64,000 bases of DNA from Chryseosolibacter sp964438975 (GTDB lineage Bacteria; Bacteroidota; Bacteroidia; Cytophagales; Cyclobacteriaceae), in assembly GCA_964438975.1 (NCBI GenBank), contig CAYTMU010000005.1, positions 59,033 to 123,032 of the forward strand. Direction: 5' to 3'. A program made the position numbers and the translations under genes. Positions 61,726-64,000 of the stretch are shown piece after piece (position 1 is the first letter of the stretch; the number at the start of each line of letters is the position of its first letter). Under the pieces are notes generated by a model. It had not been told where the DNA came from. It did not search any database and saw only the letters and a list, made by a program, of their open reading frames with translations.

Positions 61726-64000
61726 ATGAATCGCACTATCAGAAAAGTCGCCGTTCTTGGGTCCGGCATAATGGGCTCGCGCATCGCGTGTCATTTCGCA
61801 AATATCGGAGTCGAGGTTTTGTTGCTCGACATCGCGCCGAATGAGCTCACCGAAGATGAAAAGAAGAAGGGGCTCTCGCTCGACAGCAGGGCTGTGCGGA
61901 ATCGCATTGTACAGTCTTCCTTTGACGCCGCCCTGAAAGCGAATCCTGCACCTCTGTTCAGCAAAAAATTTGCGTCGCGGATCTCCCTTGGAAACTTCAC
62001 TGACGACATGGCCCGCATCGCCGACTACGACTGGACGATTGAGGTTGTTGTTGAGAATCTCGATATTAAGAAAAAGGTATATGATGAAGTCGAGAAGTAC
62101 CGCAAGCCCGGAACGCTTATAACGTCGAATACATCGGGTATCCCGATCCATTTGATGGCCGAAGGCCGCAGCGAGGACTTTCAGAAGTATTTCTGTGGTA
62201 CGCACTTCTTCAATCCGCCGCGCTATTTGCGGTTGCTCGAAATCATTCCTACGGAGAAAACCGATCCCGGGATTGTCCGTTTCCTTATGCATTACGGCGA
62301 CCTGTTCCTTGGGAAGACCACAGTGCTTTGCAAGGACACGCCGGCGTTCATCGCCAATCGCGTAGGGATCTACTCCATCATGAAAGTGGTCGACTCGATG
62401 CGCAAACTCGACCTGTCAGTGGATGAGGTTGATAAACTGACTGGTCCTGTAATTGGACGCCCTAAGTCGGCGACATTCCGCACGTCCGACGTCGTCGGCC
62501 TGGATACGTTGATCAAGGTTGCTCAGAACCTGCAAGCCGGGCTGAAGAATGACGAGTCGCGTGATATGTTCAAACTCCCTGACGTCATTACAAAGTTAGA
62601 GCAGAACAAGTGGCTCGGAGACAAGACCGGCCAGGGGTTTTACAAGAAGACAAAGAACGCGAAAGGTGCGACGGAGATACTTACCCTGGATTTGAAAACA
62701 CTCGAGTATCAGCCGAAGGGGAAGGTCCGCTTTGCAACGCTTGAGACAACCAAGGGGATTGACGATCTCCGACAGCGTTTCAAGATACTGTTCGCAGGTC
62801 AGGATAAGGCCGGCGAATTCTTCCGCGATTCATTTTACGGGTTGTTCCAGTACGCCAGCAATCGCATTCCGGAGATTTCGGATGAGTTGTACAAAATCGA
62901 TGACGCACTGTGCGCCGGTTTTGGATGGGAGCTTGGTCCCTTTGACACATGGGATGCTGTCGGGGTAAGCGACACGGTAGAGGAGATGGAAAAAGCCGGG
63001 TACAAACCGGCGGCCTGGGTTTACGAGATGCTTCAGGCGGGGCACAAGAGTTTCTATAAAGTAGACAATGGTCAGCGGGCGTACTACGATATCCCGACGA
63101 AATCATACAAGGTGATACCCGGACGCGACGCGTTCATCATTCTCGAGAATCGCTCCGCCAATGTGGTGTGGAGCAATGCTGAATCGAAAGTGACTGATCT
63201 CGGCGACGGCGTGCTCAACTTCTCATGGCACAGTAAGAGCTTTACACTGGGCTCTGCCGTAATAGAAGGAATGAACAAGGCAGTGGATCTTGCCGAGGCA
63301 GGTCACCGCGGATTGGTAGTGGGTCACCAGGGAGCGGACTTCTCCCTTGGCGCAAACCTTGGCCTCGTGTTCATGTACTCGATTGAGCAGGACTACGATG
63401 AACTTGATTTCATGGTACGCGCATTTCAGAATTCAACAATGCGATTGCGGTATTCTTCGATCCCTGTCGTAGTCTGTCCTCAGGGCCGAACTCTTGGCGG
63501 TGGTTGTGAAATGACGCTACACGCAGACATTGCACAAGCAACTGCCGAAACCTATATAGGCCTGGTGGAGGTCGGCGTGGGATTGATCCCGGCGGGAGGA
63601 GGTACCAAGGAGTTGACGAAAAGAATCAGTGAGCGCTTTCAGGAAGGAGATGTTGAGTTGAACGCTCTGCAGAATACTTTCATGAATATAGCGACTGCAA
63701 AAGTCGCCTTGTCTGCGGAGGAGGCGCGCGAGATGAATATCCTTCGTCCGATCGATCGCGTTTCGATGAACCGTGACCGGCAGATATCGGATGGCAAGCG
63801 AGCCGTGATCGAATTGGCCGAAGCGGGGTACACCATGCCGCAGCGTGCGGAGAACATTCGCGTCCAAGGACGCACGGGTATGGCGCTGTTCATGGCGGGA
63901 GTTCAGGGAATGCTGATGGGGAATTATATCTCTGAACACGATGCCAAGATCGCCAACAAGTTGGCCAACATCATGTGTGGTGGTGACCTCACCTCTGCCC
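61726..64000 (+). CDS. 3-hydroxyacyl-CoA dehydrogenase / enoyl-CoA hydratase fusion (3' end outside window)
   Basis: Fatty-acid beta-oxidation multifunctional enzyme, FadB/FadJ type but with the domain order reversed. At least 758 residues are visible; the frame is open to the last base. It starts with the NAD-binding 'KVAVLGSGIMGSRIACHFA', the 3-hydroxyacyl-CoA DH domain (about 5-310, with 'GTHFFNPPRYLRLLEIIPT' and 'VLCKDTPAFIANRVGIY'), a second HAD C-terminal domain, then an enoyl-CoA hydratase/crotonase domain ('PQGRTLGGGCEMTLHADI...ETYIGLVEVGVGLIPAGGGTKEL', Glu-type active site). The ATG is 20 bases after the MarR gene. Confidence 0.93.
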   Translation, partial: MNRTIRKVAVLGSGIMGSRIACHFANIGVEVLLLDIAPNELTEDEKKKGLSLDSRAVRNRIVQSSFDAALKANPAPLFSKKFASRISLGNFTDDMARIADYDWTIEVVVENLDIKKKVYDEVEKYRKPGTLITSNTSGIPIHLMAEGRSEDFQKYFCGTHFFNPPRYLRLLEIIPTEKTDPGIVRFLMHYGDLFLGKTTVLCKDTPAFIANRVGIYSIMKVVDSMRKLDLSVDEVDKLTGPVIGRPKSATFRTSDVVGLDTLIKVAQNLQAGLKNDESRDMFKLPDVITKLEQNKWLGDKTGQGFYKKTKNAKGATEILTLDLKTLEYQPKGKVRFATLETTKGIDDLRQRFKILFAGQDKAGEFFRDSFYGLFQYASNRIPEISDELYKIDDALCAGFGWELGPFDTWDAVGVSDTVEEMEKAGYKPAAWVYEMLQAGHKSFYKVDNGQRAYYDIPTKSYKVIPGRDAFIILENRSANVVWSNAESKVTDLGDGVLNFSWHSKSFTLGSAVIEGMNKAVDLAEAGHRGLVVGHQGADFSLGANLGLVFMYSIEQDYDELDFMVRAFQNSTMRLRYSSIPVVVCPQGRTLGGGCEMTLHADIAQATAETYIGLVEVGVGLIPAGGGTKELTKRISERFQEGDVELNALQNTFMNIATAKVALSAEEAREMNILRPIDRVSMNRDRQISDGKRAVIELAEAGYTMPQRAENIRVQGRTGMALFMAGVQGMLMGNYISEHDAKIANKLANIMCGGDLTSA

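Noticed and set aside
1..64000. CRISPR array, insertion sequence, prophage, tRNA or rRNA
   Set aside because: No regularly spaced direct repeats, transposase or integrase genes, or cloverleaf/rRNA sequence noticed anywhere in the window.

Overview
The window looks like a piece of a Bacteroidota chromosome, probably Cytophagales-like. The case rests on three gliding-motility or type IX secretion (T9SS) associated genes (gldE, gldD, gldJ), the gene order HU - rng on one strand and mutY - ssb - gldE - gldD on the other, a YpdA-type reductase, a long-form IspH, a TraR/DksA protein with one remaining Cys, promoter boxes of the Bacteroidota type (TAnnTTTG), and many starts without a Shine-Dalgarno sequence, several of them GTG or TTG. 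The genus placement is inference. No rRNA, tRNA, insertion sequence, CRISPR array or prophage was seen; the DNA is gene-dense core chromosome.

Layout. 0-8.6 kb: end of an AsmA-like gene, RNase G, a 29-residue basic protein (candidate ribosomal protein) missed by length-limited gene callers, a TPR membrane protein and an HU protein, then divergently mutY, ssb, gldE, gldD and a coupled lipoprotein. 8.6-18.7 kb: a class V aminotransferase-fold enzyme, a DPP-IV-type peptidase, YpdA, a TonB-dependent receptor, IspH (its start codon is a puzzle), a small YodC-like protein, HtrA protease and a small membrane protein. 18.7-31.9 kb: M20 peptidase, an MBL-fold hydrolase, a tandem pair of paralogous exported proteins, lipoproteins, a nitroreductase, an amidohydrolase, a TPR protein coupled to a lipid-kinase homologue, and an M14 carboxypeptidase. 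31.9-37.7 kb: a cell-wall operon (DinB-like, PBP4, NagZ-like) and the scpB-rluB pair next to a histone-H1-like/DksA fusion.

37.9-49 kb is the most interesting part. The 257-base gap at 39.79-40.04 kb holds two perfect DnaA boxes and at least three near matches beside an AT-rich tract. The mnmG leader at 44.55-44.63 kb holds two GTTCCACGTGGAAC palindromes (parS type) with further DnaA-like boxes between them, and a third, one-mismatch parS-like site lies at 42.56 kb. With mnmG (gidA), a classic origin neighbour, this marks the segment as a likely chromosomal replication origin and partition domain. The operon DUF4175 - HATPase - ybeY - mnmG - methyltransferase - Ig-like lipoprotein runs leftward through it.

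49-64 kb: comF and gldJ meeting at a shared terminator, mfd, small genes, a THUMP-like methyltransferase, a HI0933/BaiN flavoprotein, asd with its own terminator, a lamin-tail surface protein, and a MarR regulator directly upstream of a fadB-like beta-oxidation gene that runs off the right end.
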